Shown here in pieces: positions 9,131-17,811 of a DNA stretch of 64,000 nucleotides. This stretch comes from an uncultured Pseudomonadota bacterium. Its GTDB lineage: Bacteria; Myxococcota_A; Bradymonadia; Bradymonadales; GCA-2716585. Numbering within the stretch: the first letter of the stretch is position 1; each line of letters opens with the position of its first letter. The notes below the pieces were generated by a model. It did not search any database, was not told the DNA's origin, and worked only from the letters and a program-made list of their open reading frames with translations. Location of the stretch: contig CAKZKQ010000287.1 in the NCBI GenBank assembly GCA_937123825.1, positions 23,976 through 87,975 on the forward strand. Direction: 5' to 3'. The position numbers and the translations under genes are program-made.

Positions 9131-9556
9131 CACCCAGCACCTCCCATCTTCCTTGTTGTTCACAACGGCCCCATCCGCTCGCCATATCGGGGCGCGCAAG
9201 CCCCCAAACCATCAAACGGCGAGCAAACCGCCGGGCGACGCCTGGCAAAGCGCGCTTTTGAGCGCAGCACGATTTAAAAATTGCGCGGGCGCCATCAAGG
9301 ATTCTATACCCACACCCCGCGCCCGAACAAACAGACCCCAACCAAAGCGCGGCCGCCCCAGAACAAATCTGGAAAGACGCGCCACACGCAGATAGATTGA
9401 GGGCGCAGGAAGCAAAGCCCCTGATCACACGCTTACACACGACGAAAGATGGCCCACAACGCAAAGCACAGGCCCAAACACCACCCCCAACAAGCGGCCA
9501 ACCCCACACACCCATGTGCTGCGCCCCAAAGCCCGGCCACGCACAAAGGAACCGTC
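9131..9556. other. divergent intergenic region, 426 bp
   Basis: This spacer separates two divergent lipoprotein genes and must hold both promoters. Apart from the minus-strand promoter candidate at 9303-9330 no gene, repeat or RNA was seen. An in-frame ATG at 9449 extends the rightward gene, but its product there is low-complexity. Confidence 0.5.
9303..9330 (-). promoter_or_regulatory. candidate sigma70 promoter for the LPP20-like gene
   Basis: Read on the minus strand: TTGTTC (-35; 9325-9330), a 16-bp spacer and TATAGA (-10; 9303-9308), in a GTATAGAAT context. The implied leader is about 165 nt. Confidence 0.4.
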
Positions 9557-10573
9557 GTGACACCTGCCCCCCATCGCTCGCCCCAGACAACTGCGTCCCC
9601 CTATCAAGACCGCCCCAGACGCCGCTTTAAACACCGTTTCGCCGCAGCATCTTTGACCGCACTAGCAGCACTAACAACACTTCATGGGTGCGAATACGCA
9701 GAAGAAAGCCGAAAAAAGATCGTTGAACGCCACCGCAAGCTCTCCAAAGGACACGTGGGGGTGCTGCGGGGCCTGGAGGTCCACGAGCGGGCCGTACAAC
9801 AGGCACAGCGCATCCATCAATACGGCGATGGGCGGTGCACCTCCGTCCCCAAGACTCCCTTTGAGGCCACGCTGACCATCAAAGCCCAGGTGGTCTCCCC
9901 AGGCGTCCCAGAAGACACCGTCATAGACAGCTTTGAAGAAGTCCGCACCATCCACATGGACGACGCAGGCAATGTCTTCATCGACTTCAAGGTCACCTTC
10001 AACGGCCCGGCCAAGCGTCAGGGGGGACAATGGACCCGCCAGGAGCGGCTGGTGGGCAAGGCACACTTTGTCAAAGAACAAAACCTGCCCTTTGTCTCCC
10101 ACCGCGCCCACAAAGGGGACGCGGCAGCGCTCCTTAGGAGGACCATGGATCCGATTCCGGCGCTGCTGACCTCTGGGGATGACCGATGGCGCCCCCTTGG
10201 CAGCGGGGACACCTTTGTGGCGGACCAGCAAGAGGGCACCAGGCAGTTCAGGTGCGGATTTGGCACCCATGACAAAGCCTGGGTTCGCCGTTTTCTAGAG
10301 CGGACCCGGCTCGATTACGCAGAAGCCACCCTCCCCCAGAACCAGGAGGGTGCTGGCGAGCGGCGCCGCCACGCTTCGGCGCGCTTCCTGGTCGGCCAAG
10401 CACCCGATAAGGAGCTTAGCGTCCGCCTTGACGTGGACGAAAAAGTCTTCTACCGCTCCCCAACGCGCGTTGAGGCCCCACAGGAGGTGGTCCCCATTCG
10501 CCGCGAGAGATATTTCAACGAAATTCACAAAATACTCACCCGCAAGATGGGTATACAGGATTTGGGGCCTTGA
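9557..10573 (+). CDS. unknown lipoprotein upstream of proB
   Basis: The product is not recognised. The GTG at 9557 is preferred because AAAGGA lies 6 bases upstream; the longer ATG start at 9449 adds a His/Pro/Ala-rich segment without signal character. From 9557 the 338-residue product has a basic N-terminus, a hydrophobic stretch and Cys in LTTLHGC, which suggests a lipoprotein. The mature part contains a charged segment (EESRKKIVERHRKLSKG), a beta-rich middle (TLTIKAQVVSPGVPEDTV, GNVFIDFKVTFNGPAKRQGG) and an Arg-rich C-terminus. Its TGA overlaps the TTG start of proB. The location is inferred. Confidence 0.7.
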   Translation: MTPAPHRSPQTTASPYQDRPRRRFKHRFAAASLTALAALTTLHGCEYAEESRKKIVERHRKLSKGHVGVLRGLEVHERAVQQAQRIHQYGDGRCTSVPKTPFEATLTIKAQVVSPGVPEDTVIDSFEEVRTIHMDDAGNVFIDFKVTFNGPAKRQGGQWTRQERLVGKAHFVKEQNLPFVSHRAHKGDAAALLRRTMDPIPALLTSGDDRWRPLGSGDTFVADQQEGTRQFRCGFGTHDKAWVRRFLERTRLDYAEATLPQNQEGAGERRRHASARFLVGQAPDKELSVRLDVDEKVFYRSPTRVEAPQEVVPIRRERYFNEIHKILTRKMGIQDLGP

Positions 10574-11718
10574 AAAAGATGGACAGTCGAAGCTGCTGGG
10601 TGGTCAAGATCGGCTCGGCGGTGCTGATGAGCGCCGACGGGGGCACTGACCGAGGGGCTTTCTGCCGCTTGATTGAGGGGTTGGCCAACCTCTACAGCGC
10701 TGGTGTGCGCGTGGTCCTGGTGACCAGCGGCGCAGTGGCGGTGGGTCGCCTGAAGATGGCGCTGGACAAACGCCCCAGCGGCGAGCGCAACATCCCCAAG
10801 CTGCAGGCCCTGGCGGCGCTGGGTCAGGCCAGGTTGATGAACCTCTATGAGTCCGAGCTGGCCCATTACGGCATCGACGCCGCCCAGGTGCTCTTGACCC
10901 GAGACGACTTCAACCACCGTCAGCGCTACCTCAACGCGCGCCGCGCCCTGGGCGCCATACACGACTTTGGCGCCATCCCCATCATCAACGAAAACGACAG
11001 CGTCGGCATCGACGAGATCCGCTTTGGCGACAACGACCAGCTCGCCGCCATGGTCGCCGCCATGATCGCCGCCGACCGCCTGGTCTTGCTCTCGGACATC
11101 GACGGCCTCTACACCGGCGATCCGCGCCGTGACCCGTCGGCCAAACGCCTGCCGCGCGTGCGGGCCAACGACCCATCACTCGACGCCATGGTCGGCGGCA
11201 CGCTCGATCCCACCGGCGGCTTTGGCACCGGTGGAATGCGCACCAAGCTGACGGCCGCGCGGATCGCAGCGCGCGCTGGCATCGAAACCATCATCGCCCC
11301 AGGCAAAGAAGCCGACGTCCTGGGCCGCTTGATGGTCGAGGACCTGAACGTGGGGACGCTCTTTACGCCCGACCCCGGCGCCGACCGCATCGCCGCGCGC
11401 AAGGCCTGGATCGGGATGGGCGTGGCTCCCAAAGGAAAGCTTTGGTGTGACGCTGGCGCGGTCAACGCGGTGCAAAGCCGCGGAACCTCTCTGCTCCCCA
11501 GCGGTGTCCAGCGCGTTGAGGGCGATTTTGCCGACGGTGACGCCGTGGAACTGATCGATCCCGAAGGCAACGCCTTTGCGCGAGGGTTGGCCATTTACAA
11601 CTCAAATGCGCTGACAAAAATCGCAGGGTCGAGCAGCAGCGACATCGTCAACATCCTCGGCTACCACATCTTGGACGCCGTCGTACACAGGGACGATCTG
11701 GTCTTACTGGACCCCTGA
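10570..11718 (+). CDS. proB: glutamate 5-kinase with PUA domain
   Basis: ProB phosphorylates glutamate to gamma-glutamyl phosphate, the first step of proline synthesis, in the cytoplasm. The 382-residue product has the amino-acid-kinase domain with VVKIGSAVL, VVLVTSGAVAVG, INENDSVGIDEIRFGDNDQLAA, LLSDIDGLYTGDPR and GTGGMRTKLTAARIA, then a C-terminal PUA domain (about 285-382). The TTG at 10570 overlaps the upstream stop as TTGA and has AGGA 9 bases before it; an ATG at 10579 is the alternative. No proA is in the window. The gene is convergent with the one at 11725, only 6 bp apart. Confidence 0.96.
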   Translation: MKKMDSRSCWVVKIGSAVLMSADGGTDRGAFCRLIEGLANLYSAGVRVVLVTSGAVAVGRLKMALDKRPSGERNIPKLQALAALGQARLMNLYESELAHYGIDAAQVLLTRDDFNHRQRYLNARRALGAIHDFGAIPIINENDSVGIDEIRFGDNDQLAAMVAAMIAADRLVLLSDIDGLYTGDPRRDPSAKRLPRVRANDPSLDAMVGGTLDPTGGFGTGGMRTKLTAARIAARAGIETIIAPGKEADVLGRLMVEDLNVGTLFTPDPGADRIAARKAWIGMGVAPKGKLWCDAGAVNAVQSRGTSLLPSGVQRVEGDFADGDAVELIDPEGNAFARGLAIYNSNALTKIAGSSSSDIVNILGYHILDAVVHRDDLVLLDP

Positions 11719-11724
11719 TGCTGC

Positions 11725-12783
11725 TCAGGAAGCATCCAGTTCCACACCCAGGAGTTTGGCCACAGCCTCTTCGGCCACCATCCGCGCGGCCTCACCGGGT
11801 GTCAACGCCGTGTGCGCCGCCAGCCTCAAGACCTGCTCCAGCTCAACCCCGTACTCAAGCACCACACCCCGCGGCGTGGTGATGTCCATCACCCAGGTCC
11901 TGCCCTGGTCCGAGTCGTCCACTCTGTACTCAAGGCGAGCGAGCTTGAAGGCCGCTTCCAGGGCTTGGAGCGCCGCTGAACGGCTCAAATAGACCTCGGC
12001 CTTCACTCGACCCTCCATCAGCGCCTCGTAGACCTCGGGCTGAAGCCACTGCTTGGGGTTGCCGTGCAAGAGGTCGCCGGTGCCCTTAAGCCAGGGCAGC
12101 TCAGCGGGCGCCTCCTCCAACCCCACCAGCGCCAGCATCCCCTTGTCGAGTTCCTCCAGGAACGCCGCGTCGGCCTCCTGAGCAAGCATCTCCTCGATCT
12201 CGTCCTCATCGGCGCCAAGCACCAACCAGCAGCCGCCCGAGACCTGCTCCATGACCGCCTCGCCGTGCTCCACAAAGTCCGCCGCCAGCGCTCGCCATAC
12301 ACCCTTTATATGGAACACTCGCTCACAGCGCTCATACACGCGCTCTGGACCAAGCTCCGCGTCCACGTCCTGCGCCAAAATCGGCTCGCGACGCGTCCAC
12401 GGCGGCAGCGACTGAGGGTCAAGGCGCTTGCCACCGTCAACGGTGTACCCCACCGCGTCGACCACGCCGTCTTTGACCTCAAAATGGGCCTGAACCACAC
12501 CAGCACCGTCGGCAAAGCCATAAGCGACCGCGCCGCGCGTGCACATCTGGGGCGTGACGGCAGAACCACAATTGGAGCACTCGTAGGCAAGATGGCCGGG
12601 CGCCCTCTCAACAAAACGCTTAAAACTCGGTATTCCCAGACTATGGAACGCCACGCCTTTGTAAAAGCGCTGAATCTCTTCGTAGCCACACAGACCACAC
12701 ACACCCTCCAGATCCACCACCAACATGACCCTGGGGGTGTCGTGTGCGCCGTAAGAGAAATGAAAGACGAATGGTTTGGACAT
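11725..12783 (-). CDS. unknown cytosolic protein with a Cys-pair (zinc-ribbon-like) N-terminus
   Basis: The 352-residue product is not recognised. The start at 12783 is chosen because AAGGA lies 6 bases upstream and a promoter is present at 12840-12868; the longer frame to 12861 would begin inside that promoter. Near the N-terminus GVCGLCGYEEIQ and YECSNCGSA give two CxxC pairs about 50 residues apart, compatible with one bound zinc. The rest is acidic and helical (GADEDEIEEMLAQEAD, EELDKGMLALVGLEEAP) with no signal peptide or membrane segment. It stands alone between proB and rnz. Confidence 0.7.
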   Translation of the reverse strand: MSKPFVFHFSYGAHDTPRVMLVVDLEGVCGLCGYEEIQRFYKGVAFHSLGIPSFKRFVERAPGHLAYECSNCGSAVTPQMCTRGAVAYGFADGAGVVQAHFEVKDGVVDAVGYTVDGGKRLDPQSLPPWTRREPILAQDVDAELGPERVYERCERVFHIKGVWRALAADFVEHGEAVMEQVSGGCWLVLGADEDEIEEMLAQEADAAFLEELDKGMLALVGLEEAPAELPWLKGTGDLLHGNPKQWLQPEVYEALMEGRVKAEVYLSRSAALQALEAAFKLARLEYRVDDSDQGRTWVMDITTPRGVVLEYGVELEQVLRLAAHTALTPGEAARMVAEEAVAKLLGVELDAS

Positions 12784-13300
12784 TGGGTTCCTTTGACACA
12801 GGTGTGGATTGAAAATGGCCTGAAACACCTGGCCGACCCCGTATACGAGGGCTTTGACCAAGTGTCAAAGCTCGCCGTTAAACGATGGGCACAAAAGCCC
12901 ATGCTCGCCAAAGGACGAATTGACATGCTCAGGTTCGTGCATTAGAGAGATTCGGCTTTTGTCCCAGGGCGTGTCTGCCTGTTGAGACCAAAGAACAGCC
13001 AGAGCCCTCCACAAGGGCCCTCGGGCGCTTGCGACGTCATCTGCTGGCGATGGAACAACCAACAGACACCCCCAGGGACACACAAGCACGCAGCCGCGAG
13101 CGTGCCTGTCACTGCACAGAGCCACCGACAGCACAACCCAAGGACAACCACAGGCTTGTCTGAAGCCCCAAGGCAGACCATCCACGTCTCCCTGGTCACT
13201 TCACACTCGCCAGACCACAGGCTCCATCAAGAACCTGCGCTCAAGTGGCTGGCCTTCATTGTCCTGGACGGTGTGACTCCTGAGTTTCACGGATTGTTCC
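12784..13300. other. divergent intergenic region, 517 bp
   Basis: The spacer lies between the leftward Cys-pair gene and rightward rnz. Besides the promoter at 12840-12868 it is CA-rich without recognisable genes or repeats; no clear rnz promoter was found. Confidence 0.5.
12840..12868 (-). promoter_or_regulatory. sigma70 promoter for the 11725-12783 gene
   Basis: On the minus strand: TTGACA (-35; 12863-12868), exactly 17 bp, then TATACG (-10; 12840-12845). The -35 is a perfect consensus. The leader to the start codon would be about 50 nt. Confidence 0.6.
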
Positions 13301-14218
13301 ATGATCACCATCACCACACTGGGCACTGGCTCGGGAAAACCCACTCCTGAACGCAATGTCTCATGCACCACAGTCTTTCGAGAAGGCGAATTGATTCTCT
13401 TTGACTGTGGCGAAGGCACTCAGGTCCAACTGACCCGAGCGCGTTTGCGCCCCGGTGCCATCAAAATCATCTGCATCACCCACTTCCACGGCGATCACAT
13501 CAACGGCTTGCCTGGGTTGTTGGGCACCCTGCAGCTCAACCAACGCACCGAGCCCCTCTACCTCATCGGACCAGAAGGGCTGGAGCGTTACGTGCGCACC
13601 CTCGCACGGCTCGGGGTTGTGGGAATGCGTTACCCGCTGAAGTTCATCGAGGTCACGCGCCCAGGTGAAGTTTACCGCTGTCAGGACTTCTCCATCACCG
13701 CTGATCGACTCAAGCACCGCATCACGTGCTGGGGTTATCGCTTGACGGAGCCTGATCGGCCTGGACGGTTCGATGTTGAAGCAGCCAAAGCCGCTGGCGT
13801 CCCCCCAGGACCCCTCTTTGGTCGCCTCCAGCGCGGAGAAACCCTCACATTGGACGACGGCACCGTGGTGACGCCCGACCAGGTCATGGGCAAAGCTCGC
13901 CCCGGCCTCTCGCTGGCCTACTGCTGCGACACACAACCCTGTGAAGGCGTCCAGCGCCTAGCACAGGGCGTCGACGTCCTGATGCATGAAGGCACCTACG
14001 CCCCCGATGAAGGCCGCATGGCCCATCAACGGGGACACTCGACCATGGCGGACGCAGCCCGCGCGGCGCTCAAAGCTGGCGCCTCACGGCTGATCATCAC
14101 CCATGTGTCTCCCAAATACACTCGCACCGATGGATTTGAGCGCGCTGTCCGAGAAATCTTTCCTCACACGCGCATCGCCAGGGATCTTGACGTCTTTGAA
14201 ATGGCCTATAAACACTGA
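13301..14218 (+). CDS. rnz: ribonuclease Z
   Basis: RNase Z is the metallo-beta-lactamase-fold endonuclease that removes 3' trailers from tRNA precursors. The 305-residue product has the normal short-form length. It carries the zinc motif HFHGDH (His61, His63, Asp65, His66) in ICITHFHGDHINGLPGLLGT, the family opening TLGTGSGKPTPERNVS, the substrate-side VLFDCGEGTQ-like block ILFDCGEGTQVQL, and the C-terminal GHSTMADAARAALKAGA and ITHVSPKYT motifs. The ribosome-binding site is weak. It is transcribed alone, with an unknown lipoprotein gene downstream. Confidence 0.95.
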   Translation: MITITTLGTGSGKPTPERNVSCTTVFREGELILFDCGEGTQVQLTRARLRPGAIKIICITHFHGDHINGLPGLLGTLQLNQRTEPLYLIGPEGLERYVRTLARLGVVGMRYPLKFIEVTRPGEVYRCQDFSITADRLKHRITCWGYRLTEPDRPGRFDVEAAKAAGVPPGPLFGRLQRGETLTLDDGTVVTPDQVMGKARPGLSLAYCCDTQPCEGVQRLAQGVDVLMHEGTYAPDEGRMAHQRGHSTMADAARAALKAGASRLIITHVSPKYTRTDGFERAVREIFPHTRIARDLDVFEMAYKH

Positions 14219-14398
14219 GTAGGCCTGGTTGCGTATGGTCTGCCACCAAGGATGAATTGCCACCCGCCAGCGAGTGTGGTAGCTTTCGCCTCTGTGGGAG
14301 ACTTTGTTTGCACTGTTGTTCTCAGCTTGAGATGTGCACAAACCAACGCTCCCATACCCCCGATGATGATGGACTTTGGACCTAATCAATTCAAGCCC

Positions 14399-15127
14399 AT
14401 GGTGCGCATGACACGCGGCTGGACAGCCATCCTCTCACTGCTGACTATGGCAGCGTCCCTTGTGGCGTTGCTGGTGGGTTGTTGTGGCTCTGACCAGTGG
14501 AAGCAGGAAGTCTTCCGAGAAGCCGGATTGCGCTTCTCGGTCCCTGCAAACTGGAAGGTCAGTTTGCGCCGTCCCGGCCAGGGCGTCCAAGACATGGACG
14601 ACCCTGCCGCGACGCGAGCGCCCCGTTCCAGGGATGGCGCCGTGGTAACTGCGCTTCCCGTTTTGGAAGACGCCGCCGTCATCATCATCGCCACCCAACA
14701 AACCAGCGCCGCCGACATCTTCGCCCGGCGCGTGGCAGACTTCATCCCCCTTGAGGGGGTCCAATTCACCAACTCCATGCAACCCTACTCCCTCAATGGG
14801 CTGGCAGGCTTTGCTGGAGAAGGTGTGGGGCTGCTCCCAAGTGACGGCACCTCCGTCTACTTCCGCTGCCTCATACTCGACGTCGACGGCAAACCTGTCA
14901 TCGTCACCCTCTACGCTGAAGAGATGCAGCGTGCCCGCTATGAAGGCATCTTCAACACCATCATCGCGAGGCTAAACCCCATTGGCGCCGCCGCCCACCT
15001 CCACAACCAGCCGCCCCCACGCAACGCCACATCCACAACCAGGGCCGCAAACCCCCCGCTGGATGCACTGCGTGACGCCCTGGTTCTGGGCCCCGCACCC
15101 CCACAAACACAGCGCCCCTCCCCATGA
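14399..15127 (+). CDS. unknown lipoprotein with a PsbP/Mog1-like domain
   Basis: A lipoprotein of 242 residues if the ATG at 14399 is used; ATGs at 14363-14369 and 14252 are possible but place extra residues before the signal peptide. The signal ends in LLVGCCG. The mature domain (AGLRFSVPANWKVSLRRP ... VIIIATQQ ... ARYEGIFNTIIARLNPI) has the 'F-S-V-P-x-x-W' pattern of PsbP/Mog1-like or DUF1795-type domains, which I infer only from pattern. The C-terminus is Pro/Ala-rich. Its TGA overlaps the fdhD start as ATGA, so the two are translationally coupled. Envelope location is likely, function unknown. Confidence 0.75.
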   Translation: MVRMTRGWTAILSLLTMAASLVALLVGCCGSDQWKQEVFREAGLRFSVPANWKVSLRRPGQGVQDMDDPAATRAPRSRDGAVVTALPVLEDAAVIIIATQQTSAADIFARRVADFIPLEGVQFTNSMQPYSLNGLAGFAGEGVGLLPSDGTSVYFRCLILDVDGKPVIVTLYAEEMQRARYEGIFNTIIARLNPIGAAAHLHNQPPPRNATSTTRAANPPLDALRDALVLGPAPPQTQRPSP

Positions 15128-15954
15128 AGGGCGACACCGACGACCCTCAAAATCTGCCACCAGGGTGCACTCTGGAGCGCGCTCAACGCCTTAAATCCGG
15201 CCAGCGAACCCCCATCGAGGAACCCCTCGTGGTGGAAAAACCGCTCTACTTTGTCGTCAACAAACGTCCTCTGCTGGCCACAATGCGCACCCCAGGACAC
15301 GATGAAGAACTCCTGACTGGCTACCTCGCCACAGAAGGGATCATCGACCGATTGGACCAACTTGGCGCCTTCAGACACATCCCAGGACCGCGCACAGACA
15401 CCCTCTGCGCCACCCTCCACGGCGCCCCCCAACAAGCCCTCGACAGCCTCCGGCGCGTGGGCGCGTCGGTCTCCTCATGTGGGGTCTGTGGGCGACAAGG
15501 TCAGGCGGCGTTCGAACCCCGCGCCCGCGGCCCGCTGACGCCGCTCAGACCCCCGCTTGAACGCCTGCCCGACTTCATCGCTCAAATGCGGCGCGACCAG
15601 CCGCTCTTTGAACTCACCGGCGCCATCCACGCCGCCGCGCTCCTTGGCCCCTCTCTCAACGTCGACCTCGTCCGAGAGGACATCGGGCGCCACAACGCCA
15701 TCGACAAAGCCGTTGGCTGGCTCCTCAAAGAAGACGGCGGCCTCCAAGGACCACCAAGGGCGCTGATTTCATCGGGAAGGGCAAGCTTCGAAGTCGTGCA
15801 AAAGGCCGCCATGGCCAACATCGGCACCGTCATCAGCGTCTCAGCAGCCTCTTCCATGGCCGTGGACGTGGCCCGAGAGCTGGGCATGCTGCTGATCGGC
15901 TTTGTCCGGCGCGACAAGGCGCTGATTTACTGGGATCCAGACTGGAAGTCGTGA
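15124..15954 (+). CDS. fdhD: formate dehydrogenase accessory sulfurtransferase FdhD
   Basis: FdhD passes sulfur from a cysteine desulfurase to the molybdenum cofactor of formate dehydrogenase, which is needed for activity. The 276-residue product has the blocks VVEKPLYFVVN, HDEELLTGYLATEGII, the catalytic SSCGVCG loop (Cys119, Cys122), TGAIHAAAL, VREDIGRHNAIDKAVG and ISSGRASFEVVQKAAMA. No formate dehydrogenase or Mo-cofactor gene is in the window. It is coupled to the lipoprotein gene before it and convergent with sufU, with one dispersed-repeat copy in between. Confidence 0.96.
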   Translation: MKGDTDDPQNLPPGCTLERAQRLKSGQRTPIEEPLVVEKPLYFVVNKRPLLATMRTPGHDEELLTGYLATEGIIDRLDQLGAFRHIPGPRTDTLCATLHGAPQQALDSLRRVGASVSSCGVCGRQGQAAFEPRARGPLTPLRPPLERLPDFIAQMRRDQPLFELTGAIHAAALLGPSLNVDLVREDIGRHNAIDKAVGWLLKEDGGLQGPPRALISSGRASFEVVQKAAMANIGTVISVSAASSMAVDVARELGMLLIGFVRRDKALIYWDPDWKS

Positions 15955-15958
15955 CGGC

Positions 15959-15990
15959 GGGGGTCGGTCAGGGTGTCTGGCACCCGTCCC
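15959..15990. repeat. dispersed repeat, single-arm copy A
   Basis: Right after the fdhD stop, the sequence GGTCGGTCAGGGTGTCTGG continues into CACCC, with the core GGTGTCTGGCACC at 15972-15984. It equals the right arm of the perfect inverted repeat at 49361-49389, but here the left arm is missing. Confidence 0.75.
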
Positions 15991-15998
15991 AAACCCCC

Positions 15999-16454
15999 TC
16001 ACTCCGTCGTAATCCGCCCCTCAACCCCATCCAACGCCGCCTGAATGGTGTGCCAGGCCAACGTCGCACACTTGATCCGCGCCGGAAACTCCCGAACCCC
16101 CTCAAACACGGCCAACTCACCCAACACATCGCGCAGCTCCTGACGTGGATTGGCGTCCTGCATGAGCGACAAAAAGTCGTGGCGGAGCGCTTCGACCGTG
16201 GCGCGGGCCTCTCCGGCGGTGGATTCAGTCATCATCGACGCCGATGCAGTCGCGATCGCACAGCCGTGGCCTTCAAAATGGACGTGGGTCAGCCGCCCAT
16301 CGAGATCAAATTTGACGTGGACCAGCACTTTGTCGCCACAAAGGGGGTTGAAACCCTCGGCGGTGAAGTCGGCGCCGGCCAGCGGGCCCCGATTTCTGGG
16401 GCGCTTGTTGTGCTCAAGGATGAGGCTGCGGTAGAGCTCGCGCAGATCGGACAT
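15999..16454 (-). CDS. sufU: SUF Fe-S assembly protein SufU
   Basis: SufU is a zinc-dependent sulfur-transfer partner (NifU/IscU fold) of SufS in Fe-S cluster assembly. The 151-residue product begins LRELYRSLILEHNKRPRN and has the three conserved Cys sites in FNPLCGDKV, GHGCAIATASASMM and FPARIKCATLAWHT. It is the last gene of sufB-C-D-S-U on the minus strand, 49 bp after sufS. The pairing of SufS with SufU rather than SufE is typical of Gram-positives and some deltaproteobacteria. A scaffold role instead of sulfur transfer cannot be excluded from sequence. Confidence 0.94.
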   Translation of the reverse strand: MSDLRELYRSLILEHNKRPRNRGPLAGADFTAEGFNPLCGDKVLVHVKFDLDGRLTHVHFEGHGCAIATASASMMTESTAGEARATVEALRHDFLSLMQDANPRQELRDVLGELAVFEGVREFPARIKCATLAWHTIQAALDGVEGRITTE

Positions 16455-16503
16455 GGGGAAACTCGCTCAGGGGATAAAGCTCGCCAGCAGCGGCCTGTCG
16501 GTG

Positions 16504-17736
16504 TCAGCCAAAGAGGTCCAACACCGTCTGGATCCCTGCAACAAGACGATCGATCTCGTCTTTGGTGTTGTAGATGGCCAGCGACGCGCGCACCGTGGCG
16601 GGGATCTGGTAGCGATCCATGACGGGCTGGGCGCAGTGGTGGCCGACGCGCACCGCGATGCCCTCTTGATCGAGGATGGTGCCCACGTCATGGGGGTGGA
16701 TGTTGTCGATGACAAACGACACCACAGAGGCCTTGTTGGAGGCAGTGCCCACGAGCCTCACAGCGGGGATCGCGGCGAGCGCCTCGGAGGCGTAGACCAG
16801 CAACTCGTGCTCGTGGGCGGCGGCGCCCTCCAGATCGAGCCCTTCAAAGTACTCAATGGCCGCCCCAAGACCGACAGCACCCGTAATATTGGGCGTACCG
16901 GCTTCAAATTTGGCGGGCAACTCGTTGAAGACCGTCTTGTCGAAGGTCACCGAACTGATCATCTCGCCGCCGCCCTGGTAGGGGGGCATGGCGTTGAGCA
17001 GCGATTCGCGCCCGTAGAGCACGCCGATGCCGGTGGGACCAAAGAGCTTGTGGCCTGAGAAGGCGTAAAAATCGCACCCGAGGGCTTGAACATCGACAGA
17101 GAGGTGGGGGACCGCCTGAGCGCCATCGAGCATGACGGCGGCGTCCTGGGCGTGCGCCAACTCGATGATCTCCTCAACGGGGTTGATGGTGCCCAGCGCG
17201 TTGGAGACGTGGACCAGGGCCACCATGCGGGTCTTGGGCCCGATCAAGCGCCGAGCCTCTTCCATGACAAGCTCGCCGGCGTCGTTGATGGGGATGACCT
17301 TCAAGACGGCGCCGGTGCGCTCGCAGAACATCTGCCAGGGCACAATGTTGGAGTGGTGCTCCATGTGGGTGATGACGATCTCATCGCCCTCTTTGATGAA
17401 GCGCTGGCCGTAGCTGGAGACCACGAGGTTGATGGCCTCGGTGGTGCCTCGCGTAAAGATGATCTCGGTGGTTTTGGCGGCGTTCAAAAAGCGCCTGGCG
17501 CTCTCACGGGCCGCTTCGTAGGCCTCGGTGGCGCGCTGGCTCAGGGTGTGGACCCCGCGGTGGACGTTGGAGTAGTCCGAGGCATCAAACTGCCGGATGG
17601 CGTCGAGGACCTGACGGGGTTTCTGGGCGCTGGCGGCGCTGTCGAGATAGACGAGCGAGCGGCCGCGGATTTGCTGGTCCAGAATGGGAAAGTCCTTGCG
17701 GATGGCCTGGACATCAAAGGCCTGAGGAGAGCTCAT
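16504..17736 (-). CDS. sufS: SUF cysteine desulfurase SufS
   Basis: This PLP enzyme (group II cysteine desulfurase) takes sulfur from cysteine for Fe-S clusters. The 410-residue product has YLDSAASAQKPRQVLDA, the PLP lysine in FSGHKLFGPTGIGVLYG, and the persulfide-forming Cys in RVGHHCAQPVMDR. The start has GGAGG about 8 bases upstream. It lies between sufD and sufU in one transcription unit. The same enzyme may also feed FdhD, whose gene is adjacent on the other strand, but that is inference. Confidence 0.97.
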   Translation of the reverse strand: MSSPQAFDVQAIRKDFPILDQQIRGRSLVYLDSAASAQKPRQVLDAIRQFDASDYSNVHRGVHTLSQRATEAYEAARESARRFLNAAKTTEIIFTRGTTEAINLVVSSYGQRFIKEGDEIVITHMEHHSNIVPWQMFCERTGAVLKVIPINDAGELVMEEARRLIGPKTRMVALVHVSNALGTINPVEEIIELAHAQDAAVMLDGAQAVPHLSVDVQALGCDFYAFSGHKLFGPTGIGVLYGRESLLNAMPPYQGGGEMISSVTFDKTVFNELPAKFEAGTPNITGAVGLGAAIEYFEGLDLEGAAAHEHELLVYASEALAAIPAVRLVGTASNKASVVSFVIDNIHPHDVGTILDQEGIAVRVGHHCAQPVMDRYQIPATVRASLAIYNTKDEIDRLVAGIQTVLDLFG

Positions 17737-17811
17737 TGAGGGTGCCTCCGAGGGCAGCGCCGGGGTTGCAAGGCGTTTGGCAAGGCCCTCCGGCGCGTGG
17801 AAGGGGCGAGT

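Noticed and set aside
12784..12861. Longer start for the Cys-pair protein
   Set aside because: The extended start would lie upstream of the -10 box of the promoter at 12840-12868, so it cannot be on that transcript.
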